This document shows positions 32,236 to 41,679 of a stretch of 64,000 nt of DNA, piece after piece. Origin of the DNA: Robbsia sp. KACC 23696 (GTDB lineage: Bacteria > Pseudomonadota > Gammaproteobacteria > Burkholderiales > Burkholderiaceae); contig NZ_CP156626.1 in the NCBI RefSeq assembly GCF_039852015.1, positions 558,001-622,000 on the forward strand, written 5' to 3'. A program made the translations under genes and the position numbers. The first letter of the stretch is position 1. Every line of letters starts with the position of its first letter. The notes under the pieces are model-generated. The model had not been told where the DNA came from. It saw nothing but the letters and a program-made list of their open reading frames with translations, and ran no database searches.

Positions 32236-33126
32236 TCAAACCGCTTGCACTGTCACGGCGACTTTGACTTCATGCGCACCGCCGCCCAGGATCGTGCCGC
32301 GAAGCAGTGACACGTCACTGTAATCGCGACCGGTTGCGAGCGTGACGTGTTCCAGATCCGCCAACATATCGTTGGTCGGATCGAGATCGATCCAGCCGTG
32401 GTCAGCGCAAAACACGGACACCCATGCGTGCGACGCGTCGGCGCCGATTCGCTTTTCCTGACCCTCGGGCGGATCATTGCGCAAATACCCGCTGACATAG
32501 CGTGCGGGCAATCCCACGGCGCGCAGGCAGGCAATCATCACTTGCGCGAAATCCTGACATACGCCGCGACGCATCTCGAAAGCGCGCAATGCCGGCGTAT
32601 TGAACGCGGTCACGGTCGGCTGATACGTAAAGTCCGCATGAATGCGATGCATCAAATCGATCGCCCCCTCGGCGAGAGGCCTGGCAGGCGTGAAGCTCCG
32701 CAGCGCATAATCGCGAAATCCCGAGCCCATGCCGATATTCGGCGAGGCGTAACAGAACTCGGTCTCCGGCTGGTAGGGCGCGCCAACCCGGAAACGCATC
32801 GCTTCGGCAACGGTTTCCCAGGCGGGCGTCATCGCCGGCACCAAGGACGTCCAGCGCGGTGCCAGCGCGACATACGTCTCCGTGCGCATCGACAACTGGT
32901 TGTGCGGGAGTTCCAGAGAAAAATACAGCACTTGATTGCCGAAACTGTCGAGGCGCTGGGCGATGTGCAAGGGCTCGGGCGCGATCTTTTCGACACACGA
33001 CATCACCTTCTGCCAAGGGCAATCCAATGGCCGCGTGATCGCCAGGTGTTGTGCATTCTCGACCGCGGTCGAATAGTCGTACGTGGTCTCGTGCGTGACA
33101 CGCAGGACGGTTTCCGATGTCGTCAC
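32236..33126 (-). CDS. transglutaminase-like cysteine protease/peptidase
   Basis: 296 aa from GTG 33126, overlapping the stop of the upstream ATP-grasp gene as GTGA, so the two are translationally coupled. A transglutaminase N-terminal beta domain (RVTHETTYDYSTAVENAQHLAITRPLD) precedes the catalytic core: C190 (RRGVCQDFAQ), H233 (DASHAWVSVF) and D249 (WIDLDPTND). In this gene neighbourhood the protein is thought to hydrolyse or transfer peptides made by the ATP-grasp ligase. Cytosolic, no signal peptide. Confidence 0.93.
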   Translation of the reverse strand: MTTSETVLRVTHETTYDYSTAVENAQHLAITRPLDCPWQKVMSCVEKIAPEPLHIAQRLDSFGNQVLYFSLELPHNQLSMRTETYVALAPRWTSLVPAMTPAWETVAEAMRFRVGAPYQPETEFCYASPNIGMGSGFRDYALRSFTPARPLAEGAIDLMHRIHADFTYQPTVTAFNTPALRAFEMRRGVCQDFAQVMIACLRAVGLPARYVSGYLRNDPPEGQEKRIGADASHAWVSVFCADHGWIDLDPTNDMLADLEHVTLATGRDYSDVSLLRGTILGGGAHEVKVAVTVQAV

Positions 33127-35756
33127 AGAACGATCCCCGACAGTGGCGGCTGCGCGTGGCTGAAGTACCGTGCGCTGATCTCGTTGGCCGCGGCACTGAC
33201 GCAGTCGCTGAGTGCATCGCAGGTCGAAATCAAAGTGTCGTGCACGCCATCGGCGGACACCGCGCACAGCGCTTCGAGTCCCGGCAACGACGCTAACGTG
33301 CGGCTGGCATCGGCGAACGGGGCGGGGCCGTCGTCACGGCGATGATCGGCCGCGTGCAGAATTTCGTCGAGCCGTTTGCATAAGCGCCCGAACACGCCAT
33401 ACAGACCGCGCGGATTGGTCGGCTCGACCACCAGCAAGCTGAGCAGGGCCGGCAATTCGAAACGGCCCGGATACAAGGAACGGTAGGTCAAGGTGCTGTC
33501 GAACAGTTGCAGCAACAGATCGAAGCCTTGCGGCGTGTGCAATTGGCGCTTCTCCGCGACTTCGCGAATGTAGTTCGCCATCGTCCAGACCCGTTCGATA
33601 TGACGGCCCGCATACATCAGCACCCAGGCCTCGTCGCGTGTCATCCGGTCGCGCTGCGCACCATTGATGGCGAGCAACTGCGTCGTCAGATTCTCCAGCG
33701 TCTGCGTGAGCAACACGCGGTCGTAGCGGATCGCCATCGAAGGCGGCGTCTGCGCCGTCGACGGTGTGCCCGTCACGGCACTGGCCGACGCCGGCATCAA
33801 GAGGCGCATCGCGTCCCGGAAGTCGTTGCGCGCGGCCAGGATCGTGCGCCAGTGGTCCGCCGACAGCCGATTGCGAATATCGCTATTCGTCCGAACCTGA
33901 CTCGCCAGGTTCTGGCCGATGCTGGCGGCGGGTGCCTGTTCGCCGAGATGCGCGAACAACAGCAGTTCGAACGCGTGCGGCGAGCGTGCCGGGACCTCGG
34001 TGTCGAACGGCAGTAAGCCGAATTGCTTGGCCAGCCCCACCAGCATGTCGAACAACGGCTCGGATTCGTTGGTCTCCAATGCCGACAGGATGAAGCGCAG
34101 CAGGCGCACATTGTTTTCGGCGCGCTCGCCATAGCGACCGGCCCAAAACAGGTTCTCCGCGGCCCGAGACGAGACGATGCGTCGCTTGTGCGACAGTTCA
34201 TCCGGCGTCAGCGCCGTCGGCAGCAAGGACAGGTCCGAGCTGGGCTTGCTCGACAGCACCCAGGTATCGACGCTGCTGCTGCCCGCTTGCATCGAGACAT
34301 AGGCCTGCAGTTCGCCGCCCAGTCGCGTGAAACCGCCGGGCATCACCGACCAATGGCCGTTCGCGTCGACGATCGCATAGGCGCGCAACACGGCAGGGCG
34401 GCCGCTGAGCGTCTGGTCGGCGTAGCGCGGTGCGTGGGAGCCCGGAAAGGGTGCCTGCACGGTGAAAGCATCCGGCGTGGCCTCGATGCGTGCACGCCAG
34501 TCCGACAATGCCTGCGGACCGTCGCTGAATCCTCGCAGGCTTGCGCCATCCAGTTCGACACCGGGCCAGGTGGGGATGACGAAGGCTTCGTCCAACTGCG
34601 CCAGCGCGGCGTCGCGCGCGGCTTGTTCGCCGCACCACCATGTCTGGACGCTGGGGAGCGCGAGGGGCTCGTCGAGCAGCGCTTGCGAGATGGCGGGCAA
34701 GAAGCCATGCAGTGCCGGCGATTCGACGAAGCCGGTCCCGGGAACGTTCGACACCATGACATTGCCGGCGCGCATGACCTGCAACAAGCCCGGTACGCCG
34801 ATCGTCGAGTCCGCGCGTAACTCCACCGGATCGCAGTAGGCGTCGTCCAGGCGGCGCAACAGCACGTGCACCCGCTCCAGACCGGAGAAGGTCTTCAGGA
34901 ACAGTTTGTCGTCTCGAACGGTGAGGTCTTTTCCTTCGACCAGCGTCATGCCCAGATAGCGCGCCAGGAAGGAATGCTCGAAAAACGTTTCGCTATAAGG
35001 GCCGGGCGTCAGCAGCGCGAGGCGGGGCGAGCCGCCTTCGTCGGGCTGCATCGTCGCGCGACCGCCTTCCACCAGCGTTGAGATCAATTGCGAATAAAAA
35101 GGCGCGAGGCGCTGTACGTGCATCGATCGGAACGGCTCGGCGAAGACATTCGAGACGATCAGCCGATTTTCGAGCGCATAGCCGAGTCCCGACGGCGCTT
35201 GCGTGCGGTGTTCCAGCACGGTCCACTCGCCGTTCGGCGCGCGCGCCAAATCGACGGCGACCACTTGCAGGAATCGGTCGCCATGCGGGGTGAAACCTTT
35301 CACCGGACGCAGATAGCCCGGATGGCCGAACACCATGGCCGGCGGCAACAGGCCACGGTGCAACAGCGTTTGCGCGCCATAGGTATCGGCAACGATCGCG
35401 TCGAGCAATTTCGCGCGTTGTTTGACGCCCGCTTCGATCGTCAGCCATTCCGCCTCGCTGATCAAAAAGGGCAGCAGATCGAGGGACCATGGCCGGGGTT
35501 CGCCTTTGTCCGCGTAGACGTTGTAACTGATGTCGTTGTCACGGACCTGCTGGGCGATCGCATCGGTCGTCTGATCGAGCCCGGCAATGCCGTCTTCGCC
35601 CAGCAGTTCGAGGAAGCGGCGCCACGGCCCGCGTACCTGTCCCGACGGGTCGCGCAACTCATCCCAACAACCTTGCCGAATCGGCTTGGCACGCAGCGAG
35701 GCCGCCAGATCGTTAGGCGATGCCGCGTCGAAGGGCAGAGTGGATTGAAATGCCAC
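33123..35756 (-). CDS. circularly permuted ATP-grasp ligase fused to alpha-E domain
   Basis: 877 aa from GTG 35756; the ribosome site is weak. Residues ~20-490 match the circularly permuted ATP-grasp type 2 family: GVKQRAKLLDAIVADTYG, GHPGYLRPVKGFTPHGDRFLQVVAVDLARAPNGEWTVLEHRTQAPSGLGYALENRLIVS and the LLRRLDDAYCDPVELRADSTIGVPGLLQVMRAGNVMVSNVPGTG segment. Residues ~525-870 are an alpha-E helical domain, starting SRAAENLFWAGRYGERAENNVRLLR. These two are often separate genes; here they are fused. The ATP-grasp part is predicted to form amide bonds, the alpha-E part being a partner of unknown role. Lies between DUF2126 and transglutaminase genes. Confidence 0.92.
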   Translation of the reverse strand: MAFQSTLPFDAASPNDLAASLRAKPIRQGCWDELRDPSGQVRGPWRRFLELLGEDGIAGLDQTTDAIAQQVRDNDISYNVYADKGEPRPWSLDLLPFLISEAEWLTIEAGVKQRAKLLDAIVADTYGAQTLLHRGLLPPAMVFGHPGYLRPVKGFTPHGDRFLQVVAVDLARAPNGEWTVLEHRTQAPSGLGYALENRLIVSNVFAEPFRSMHVQRLAPFYSQLISTLVEGGRATMQPDEGGSPRLALLTPGPYSETFFEHSFLARYLGMTLVEGKDLTVRDDKLFLKTFSGLERVHVLLRRLDDAYCDPVELRADSTIGVPGLLQVMRAGNVMVSNVPGTGFVESPALHGFLPAISQALLDEPLALPSVQTWWCGEQAARDAALAQLDEAFVIPTWPGVELDGASLRGFSDGPQALSDWRARIEATPDAFTVQAPFPGSHAPRYADQTLSGRPAVLRAYAIVDANGHWSVMPGGFTRLGGELQAYVSMQAGSSSVDTWVLSSKPSSDLSLLPTALTPDELSHKRRIVSSRAAENLFWAGRYGERAENNVRLLRFILSALETNESEPLFDMLVGLAKQFGLLPFDTEVPARSPHAFELLLFAHLGEQAPAASIGQNLASQVRTNSDIRNRLSADHWRTILAARNDFRDAMRLLMPASASAVTGTPSTAQTPPSMAIRYDRVLLTQTLENLTTQLLAINGAQRDRMTRDEAWVLMYAGRHIERVWTMANYIREVAEKRQLHTPQGFDLLLQLFDSTLTYRSLYPGRFELPALLSLLVVEPTNPRGLYGVFGRLCKRLDEILHAADHRRDDGPAPFADASRTLASLPGLEALCAVSADGVHDTLISTCDALSDCVSAAANEISARYFSHAQPPLSGIVL

Positions 35757-35830
35757 GGTCGTTCACTTTCAAAAAAATCGGGTCCGATGCCGCGCGCGAT
35801 GTCGGCGTTTTTCGCATCGGACAAGCCGAT

Positions 35831-38800
35831 TTAACGGCGGCGGAGGTCAAGCGTAAATGGAAATTCCAAACTGCGTTGCGCCTCGCCGACGGTCCATAAA
35901 CCGGGCGAATGGCCCGTTTCGAAGAAGCGCGCGCGGCGCCGGCTTTCCGCCTCGTACGCGTTGACCGGGAAGGTCGTGTAATTCCGTCCTCCCGGGTGTG
36001 CCACATGATACCTGCAACCGCCGATCGATCGACCATTCCACGTATCGATGATGTCGAACGTCAGTGGCGCATCGACGGCGATCGTCGGATGCAGCGCGGA
36101 CGGTTGAGACCAGGCGCGATAGCGAACGCCCGCGACATGCTCGCCGGCCCGGCCGGTACTTTGCAGCGGTAACGTCATGCCATTCACGGTGACGCGATGC
36201 CGATTATCGTTCAATCCCAGCACCCGCACTTCCAACCGTTCGAGCGAGGAATCGACATATCGAACCGTGCCACCGATGGCGCCTTCCTCGCCCATCACAT
36301 GCCAGGGTTCGAGTGCATTGCGAATTTCGAGTTCGATGCCGTTCGCCTGCACCGCGCCGACCACCGGGAAACGGAATTCGAAATGCGGCAGGAACCAGCT
36401 CGCGTCGAAGGCAAACCCGGCATCGTTCAAGTCCGCGATGACGTCGTCGAAGTCCCGCTTGATGAAGGTGCCGAGCAGGAAGCGATCGTGCAACTCCGTG
36501 CCCCAGCGCGTGAGCCGCGTCTTGTAGGGCTTGTCCCAGAAGCGCGCGACCAAGGCGCGCAACAACAGCTGCTGGACCAGACTCATCCGGGCGTGGGGCG
36601 GCATTTCGAAGCCACGCAGTTCAAGCAGGCCGAGGCGGCCGGTCGGACCGTCCGGCGAGTAGAGTTTGTCGATACAGAACTCGGCACGGTGCGTATTGCC
36701 GGTGACATCGATCAGCAGGTTGCGCAGCGCCCGATCGATCAGCCAGGGCGGGATGTGCGCATGGTCGCGCCCGCCGAATCGGTCGAGCTGCCGTTGCAAT
36801 TCCTCGAAGGCGATTTCCAATTCATACAGCTGGTCGTTGCGCGCTTCGTCGACGCGCGGCGCCTGGCTCGTCGGCCCGAGGAACATGCCCGAGAACAGGT
36901 AGGACAGCGACGGATGATTGATGAAATACGCGATCAGGCTGGTCAGCAGATCCGGCCGCCGCAGGAAGGGACTGTCCTCCAGCGTCGCGCCGCCCATCAC
37001 GAAGTGGTTGCCGCCGCCGGTTCCCGCATGGCGGCCATCTAGCATGAATTTCTCGCTGCTCAGATAGCTTTCCTGCGCCGCTTGATACAGAAACTCGGTG
37101 TGATCGACCAAGGCATCCCAGCTTGCAGCCGGATGGATATTGACTTCGATGACACCCGGGTCCGGCGTGACCTGCAGCATCTTCAAGCGTACGTCGCGCG
37201 GCGGCGGATAGCCTTCGAGCACCACCTTCATCTGCAGATCCGTCGCGGTGGACTCGATGGCGGTGACCAGATCCAGATAGTCGTCGAGTTCGGTCAACGG
37301 CGGCATGAAGATATGCAACAGGCGCTTGCTGCGGCCCATCGCGGCAGCTTCCACCTTCGGCCCGGCCGCGCGCGCCGGATCGCGTGCCTCCACGCACAAG
37401 GCGGTCCGGTGGACCCAATGCGCGGATTCGCCGGGTAAGGGCGGCTGTGACTTTACCGGGTCCGTCGAACCCGCCGCGGCGGCGCCTGCTTCATCGACAG
37501 CTTTTCCGAAATAAGCACGTCGGAAGTCCTCTGTCGCACGTAAAGGCGTCGGCGTGACGGAGGGATCGACCGGATGCTGATACGGGTAGTCGGTCTTATC
37601 GACCCACGGCAGCGAGTCGAGCGGGAGGCGATATCCCATTGGTGAATCGCCCGGCGTCAGCAGCATCGTGTCGTCGCGGAAATGCCAGGGACCGCTACGC
37701 CATATCGCCGGCTCGCCGCTTTTTGCGGGCTCTCGCGTGATCGGCAGCGCATAACCGGTGATGCTCGGCAGGCCGGCGCCGAACACGCGCCGCAGGCGCA
37801 TATGTTCCAAGGCGTCGTCGAGTTTCGCATCGTCGGGTGCGACGTTGACCGGCAGGCGGCGCTCGCGCCAGGCGTAATAGAACGCGTCCTCATAGCCGGC
37901 CTCGATATGGGCCGGATTCAGCGACAGCTTGCCCGTCAGATGCGTCAGAAAGCGATGCGCATCCTCGGCGGTATAGTCGCCCGGATCGCGTTCGTCGGCG
38001 AACAAGGCGGGGTTTTGCCAGATGGGCTGGCCGTCGGTACGCCAGAACAGCGACATCGCCCAACGCGGCAATTGCTCTCCCGGATACCATTTCCCCTGAC
38101 CGATATGCAGAAAACCGCCCGCGCCATAGCGCGCCTGCAGTTTCTCCATCAGCGACACCGCATAGCTGCGTTTGGTGGGGCCGAGCGCGTCCGTGTTCCA
38201 TTCCGCCCCATCGCGATCCCGGACCGAGACGAAGGTTGGCTCGCCGCCCATCGTCAAACGCACGTCCTGATCGGCCAGCTGTTTATCGACTTGCGCACCC
38301 ATGGCGAGGATGTCGCGCCAGACTTCCTCGGTGAAGGGCTTGGTCACGCGGGGCGTCTCGCGCACGCGCTCGACCTGCATGATGTGTTCGAAGCTGACCT
38401 CGGACTGATCCACCGCGCCCGAAATAGGGGCGGCGCTGCCCGGCTCAGGCGTACACGCGACGGGGATATGGCCCTCGCCGGCAAACAGACCCGACGTCGG
38501 ATCCAGGCCGACCCAGCCCGCGCCCGGCAGATACACCTCGCACCAGGCGTGCAGATCGGTGAAATCGACCTCCGTGCCGCTGGGACCGTCGAGCGACTTT
38601 TGGTCCGGCGTCAATTGAATCAGATAGCCCGATACGAAACGCGCCGCGAGACCCAGTTGCCGGAACGTCTCGACGAGCAACCAACCGCTGTCACGGCAAG
38701 AACCGAGCGCTTTTTCGAGCGTCTCCTCGGGCGACTGCACTCCCGGCTCCATGCGGATCACATAGCCGATTTTGTGCTGAATCTGCTGATTGATGCCGAC

Positions 38801-39247
38801 GAGGAAATCCGCAGTGGCTTTTGGCGCCGTGGCGATATCGGTCTGGATATCCGCCAGGAAGCGGGCCAGTAGCGGCGTTACCGCGCCCTTGACCAGATAA
38901 GGCGCCAGTTCCGCGGCGAGCTGCGGCGAATAGGTGAAGGGAAACTGTTCGGCTTCCGGTTCGAGGAAAAAGTCGAACGGGTTATACACGGCCATCTCGG
39001 CGATCAGATCGATCGTGACCTTGAACTCGCGGGTTTTTTCCGGGAACACCAGCCGCGCCTGATAATTCGCGAAGGCGTCCTGTTGCCAATTCGTGAAATG
39101 GTCGGCGGGCTCGACCCGCATCGAATAGGACAGGATGGGAGTGCGGCAATGCGGCGCCGGGCGCAATCTGACGATCTGCGGCGACAAGCTGACCAAGCGG
39201 TCGTAGCGGTAGTGCGTAACATGGTTCAATGCGACACGAATCGACAC
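35831..39247 (-). CDS. transglutaminase + DUF2126 protein
   Basis: 1138 aa from GTG 39247, with GAGGAG nine bases upstream. N-terminal transglutaminase unit: beta domain (RVALNHVTHYRYDRLVSLSPQIVRLRPAPH), then catalytic C184 (GSCRDSGW), H233 (DLHAWCEV) and D249 (GLDPTSG). Residues ~300-1130 are DUF2126, starting DVRLTMGGEPTFVSVRDRDGAEWNTDALGP, including GGNHFVMGGATLEDSPFLRRPDLL. DUF2126 is a predicted amidoligase/glutamine-synthetase-like or COOH-NH2-ligase domain in the same gene neighbourhood. First gene of the three-gene unit; the metallopeptidase gene is divergent. Confidence 0.93.
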   Translation of the reverse strand: MSIRVALNHVTHYRYDRLVSLSPQIVRLRPAPHCRTPILSYSMRVEPADHFTNWQQDAFANYQARLVFPEKTREFKVTIDLIAEMAVYNPFDFFLEPEAEQFPFTYSPQLAAELAPYLVKGAVTPLLARFLADIQTDIATAPKATADFLVGINQQIQHKIGYVIRMEPGVQSPEETLEKALGSCRDSGWLLVETFRQLGLAARFVSGYLIQLTPDQKSLDGPSGTEVDFTDLHAWCEVYLPGAGWVGLDPTSGLFAGEGHIPVACTPEPGSAAPISGAVDQSEVSFEHIMQVERVRETPRVTKPFTEEVWRDILAMGAQVDKQLADQDVRLTMGGEPTFVSVRDRDGAEWNTDALGPTKRSYAVSLMEKLQARYGAGGFLHIGQGKWYPGEQLPRWAMSLFWRTDGQPIWQNPALFADERDPGDYTAEDAHRFLTHLTGKLSLNPAHIEAGYEDAFYYAWRERRLPVNVAPDDAKLDDALEHMRLRRVFGAGLPSITGYALPITREPAKSGEPAIWRSGPWHFRDDTMLLTPGDSPMGYRLPLDSLPWVDKTDYPYQHPVDPSVTPTPLRATEDFRRAYFGKAVDEAGAAAAGSTDPVKSQPPLPGESAHWVHRTALCVEARDPARAAGPKVEAAAMGRSKRLLHIFMPPLTELDDYLDLVTAIESTATDLQMKVVLEGYPPPRDVRLKMLQVTPDPGVIEVNIHPAASWDALVDHTEFLYQAAQESYLSSEKFMLDGRHAGTGGGNHFVMGGATLEDSPFLRRPDLLTSLIAYFINHPSLSYLFSGMFLGPTSQAPRVDEARNDQLYELEIAFEELQRQLDRFGGRDHAHIPPWLIDRALRNLLIDVTGNTHRAEFCIDKLYSPDGPTGRLGLLELRGFEMPPHARMSLVQQLLLRALVARFWDKPYKTRLTRWGTELHDRFLLGTFIKRDFDDVIADLNDAGFAFDASWFLPHFEFRFPVVGAVQANGIELEIRNALEPWHVMGEEGAIGGTVRYVDSSLERLEVRVLGLNDNRHRVTVNGMTLPLQSTGRAGEHVAGVRYRAWSQPSALHPTIAVDAPLTFDIIDTWNGRSIGGCRYHVAHPGGRNYTTFPVNAYEAESRRRARFFETGHSPGLWTVGEAQRSLEFPFTLDLRRR

Positions 39248-39422
39248 ACTAGACTCCTCGTTGGATTAAGCGAACCCGGCACGCTAGGGTGAATTATGCC
39301 GCCCGAAACAATTTCCACGGCATAGATTCGTCGGTTTGGGCAATCGGGTAGCACTTGGCGGCCTGGCGGCACGGTTTTTGCGATCTGAGCCGCTCGATAG
39401 CGTTTCACACGAGAATAAGAGC

Positions 39423-39434
39423 TTGGCATGCCAA
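39423..39434. promoter_or_regulatory. palindrome TTGGCATGCCAA at the metallopeptidase start
   Basis: Twelve-base perfect palindrome ending one base before the ATG at 39436. It takes the place of a normal ribosome site. It could be an operator or an RNA stem that hides the start; single copy. Confidence 0.3.
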
Positions 39435-39435
39435 T

Positions 39436-40551
39436 ATGAAAACCTTTCATTGCAATCGTTGTCAGCAGCACGTTTTCTTCGAAAATATCAATTGCGGCGC
39501 ATGTGCGGCAATGTTGGGGTATGTCCCTGAATTTAAGGAGATAAGTGCCTTTGAGCCGGCGGGCGGCGTGACGTGGCGCAGCCTGCATCCGCAGGGAGAG
39601 GGCCGGCTGTTCCGGCAATGCCAGAACTATGCCGTGGCGAATGTCTGCAACTGGATGATTCCGGCGGAAAGCCCGGATACGCTGTGCCCGGCGTGTAAAC
39701 TGACGCGGACGATTCCCAATTTGTCGGTGCCGGGAAATGCGCAGTATTGGTATCGGCTCGAACACGCCAAACGTCGCCTGCTGTACACGCTGGAGTCATT
39801 GGGGCTACAAGCGGAAGGCCGAGACACCGATCCGGAGAACGGCCTGCAGTTCGATTTTCTCCAGGATGATCCGGGCGGCGAGAAAGTGCTGACCGGCCAT
39901 GATCGGGGCTTGATCACGATGAATGTCGCGGAAGCCGACGATGCCATCCGGGTCAAGGTGCGAGAGGAAATGGGGGAGCCGTATCGCACGCTGCTCGGTC
40001 ATTTCCGGCATGAGATCGGTCACTATTATTTCGATCGCCTGATTCAAGGGCAGGCGTGGGAGGAGCCGTTCCGCGCATTGTTCGGCGACGAGCGCGCCGA
40101 CTACGAGGCCGCGCTGCAAGCGCATTACCAGGCCGGCGCGCCGCTCGATTGGGAGACGTCCTTCGTCAGTGCGTATGCAACGACGCATCCGTGGGAGGAT
40201 TGGGCGGAAACCTGGGCGCATTACCTGCATATCATCGATACGCTCGATACGGCAGTGGGATGCGGCATGAAATTGATGCCGGATACGCCGAACGAACCGA
40301 CGCTGACGACGCTGACGCCGGTGGAGAACGCCAGTTTCGATCGGCTCATGAAGCAGTGGTTTCCGCTGACGTATGCGCTGAACAGCTTGAACCGCAGCCT
40401 CGGGCTGGCCGATGCCTATCCGTTCACATTGGCGCCGAAAGTCATAGACAAGCTGCGCTTCGTGCATCGCGTTATCCATGCTGAACGACCGAGCCTGACG
40501 GTACCGAGTGAACCGAGGCTGCCGGAGAGCGCACCCCACGTCGCGGTATGA
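39436..40551 (+). CDS. zinc-ribbon / zincin metallopeptidase (COG4307-type)
   Basis: 371 aa from ATG 39436 (frame is open further upstream but non-coding in appearance). N-terminal zinc ribbon with C6, C9, C20 and C23; a second Cys set at 62, 71, 84 and 87. The zincin motif HEIGH (H192-E193-x-x-H196) follows, with an E258-rich EDWAETWAHY helix that probably supplies the third ligand. This family is found beside transglutaminase/ATP-grasp/DUF2126 genes, where it probably cleaves the peptide product or tag. Divergent from the 39247 gene, so both can share the 188-base control region. No signal peptide. Confidence 0.9.
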   Translation: MKTFHCNRCQQHVFFENINCGACAAMLGYVPEFKEISAFEPAGGVTWRSLHPQGEGRLFRQCQNYAVANVCNWMIPAESPDTLCPACKLTRTIPNLSVPGNAQYWYRLEHAKRRLLYTLESLGLQAEGRDTDPENGLQFDFLQDDPGGEKVLTGHDRGLITMNVAEADDAIRVKVREEMGEPYRTLLGHFRHEIGHYYFDRLIQGQAWEEPFRALFGDERADYEAALQAHYQAGAPLDWETSFVSAYATTHPWEDWAETWAHYLHIIDTLDTAVGCGMKLMPDTPNEPTLTTLTPVENASFDRLMKQWFPLTYALNSLNRSLGLADAYPFTLAPKVIDKLRFVHRVIHAERPSLTVPSEPRLPESAPHVAV

Positions 40552-40569
40552 CCTATTTTCGTGACAAGA

Positions 40570-40586
40570 CATTCCAAAATGGAATG
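40570..40586. promoter_or_regulatory. palindrome CATTCC-N5-GGAATG (copy 1)
   Basis: CATTCC-AAAAT-GGAATG, 78 bases before the LysR start at 40664. It contains the T-N11-A pattern (ATTCC-N5-GGAAT) of LysR-type sites. A second copy with the same core and spacer length lies at 42371. Confidence 0.65.
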
Positions 40587-40663
40587 CCTTTCTTCATCGT
40601 ATCAGGCGGCTCGGCGAAATCTGATAAGCTGGGTCGACAAACGATGAAGAGTAAGGTTTGTCG

Positions 40664-41581
40664 ATGAACAACCTTGATTGGAAAATTGTCTCGGAGCTGC
40701 ACGCAACACCGAACATTAGTAAGACGGCTCTGCGCCTCAATATGACGCAGTCGGCTTTGTCGAAGCGTCTGCAGCAGATCGAAAGCGAAATGGACGTGCA
40801 GATCGTCCTGCGGTTTTCGAAAGGCGTGGTATTCACGCCGGAGGGCGAATATCTGGCCGAAAAGGCGCGCGCCTTTCTCGCAGAATTCGACGACATCAAG
40901 AAAACGATTCTTCAGGTCGGGAGTGGCCGATCCGGGCAGTTACGCATCGGCGCCACGAACGGCTTTGCCCGCTCGACGCTGTTGCTGTATCTTAAAAAGT
41001 TTCAACAGGCTTTTCCTGGCGTCGAGCTAAGTGTGTCGGCCGATATCAGTGCCAATCTGATTGCAAGCCTCAAGGACTATACGGCGCATGTCGGTTTCAT
41101 CTGCGGAGAGACCGATGTCGAGTTCGAACGCGTGCTTATCAGCCAGGATCAGGCGCGTGCAGTCAGCAGCACGCCGATCACGCTCGCCGATCTCCCCACG
41201 TTGCCGCAGATCGTGTATCGACGGGATCCCTTCGCCAACAAGCTCGTGGACGCCTGGTGGCGAGACCGATTCAAGGAGCCCGCCATTATCGGGATGCGCG
41301 CGAATCACGGCGATACGTGTCGCGAAATGGTCGCGGCCGGTCTCGGCTATGGCATTTTCCTGTCGAATGTCTTTCTCCCGGAAGACCATGGTCTCTACGA
41401 ACTCGCGCTGACTTATGCCGACGACACGCCGCTGATACGCAATTCCTGGATGGTTTGGCAGAAGGATATGCGCGCCATCCCCTTGGTGCGGAATTTCGTC
41501 GATTTCATGCAGGAACAGCTGGAGGCTGACGCATCGCCGGTCGACGCGCGCACGCTTGAAACGGCACCCCATCACCGATAA
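40664..41581 (+). CDS. LysR-family transcriptional regulator of the catabolic cluster
   Basis: 305 aa from ATG 40664 (TAAGG upstream; a TTG two codons earlier is possible). HTH residues ~1-60 (WKIVSELHATPNISKTALRLNMTQSALSKRLQQIESEMDVQIVLRFSKG), then an effector domain with GQLRIGATNGFARSTLLLYLKKFQQAFPGVELS. It heads a same-strand group of racemase-like, MFS, dehydrogenase, lactonase and cupin genes and likely controls them from the two CATTCC-N5-GGAATG palindromes. Confidence 0.93.
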   Translation: MNNLDWKIVSELHATPNISKTALRLNMTQSALSKRLQQIESEMDVQIVLRFSKGVVFTPEGEYLAEKARAFLAEFDDIKKTILQVGSGRSGQLRIGATNGFARSTLLLYLKKFQQAFPGVELSVSADISANLIASLKDYTAHVGFICGETDVEFERVLISQDQARAVSSTPITLADLPTLPQIVYRRDPFANKLVDAWWRDRFKEPAIIGMRANHGDTCREMVAAGLGYGIFLSNVFLPEDHGLYELALTYADDTPLIRNSWMVWQKDMRAIPLVRNFVDFMQEQLEADASPVDARTLETAPHHR

Positions 41582-41679
41582 GCGCAACGTCGTCCGGCGC
41601 CGCGTTGGCGGTCGTGACAGGACGGCATGCGCCGCGTCGTTTTTTCATCCTGTTGCATTTTGCATGGAGGGATTCCGTC

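Noticed and set aside
37682-38872. 396-aa open frame antisense to the DUF2126 gene
   Set aside because: Shadow of a strong coding frame; rich in Arg/Gln/His with no domain.
32236-40551. Anbu (proteasome-like) gene within the peptide-ligase cluster
   Set aside because: No Ntn-hydrolase-type frame is present in or beside the cluster inside this window.
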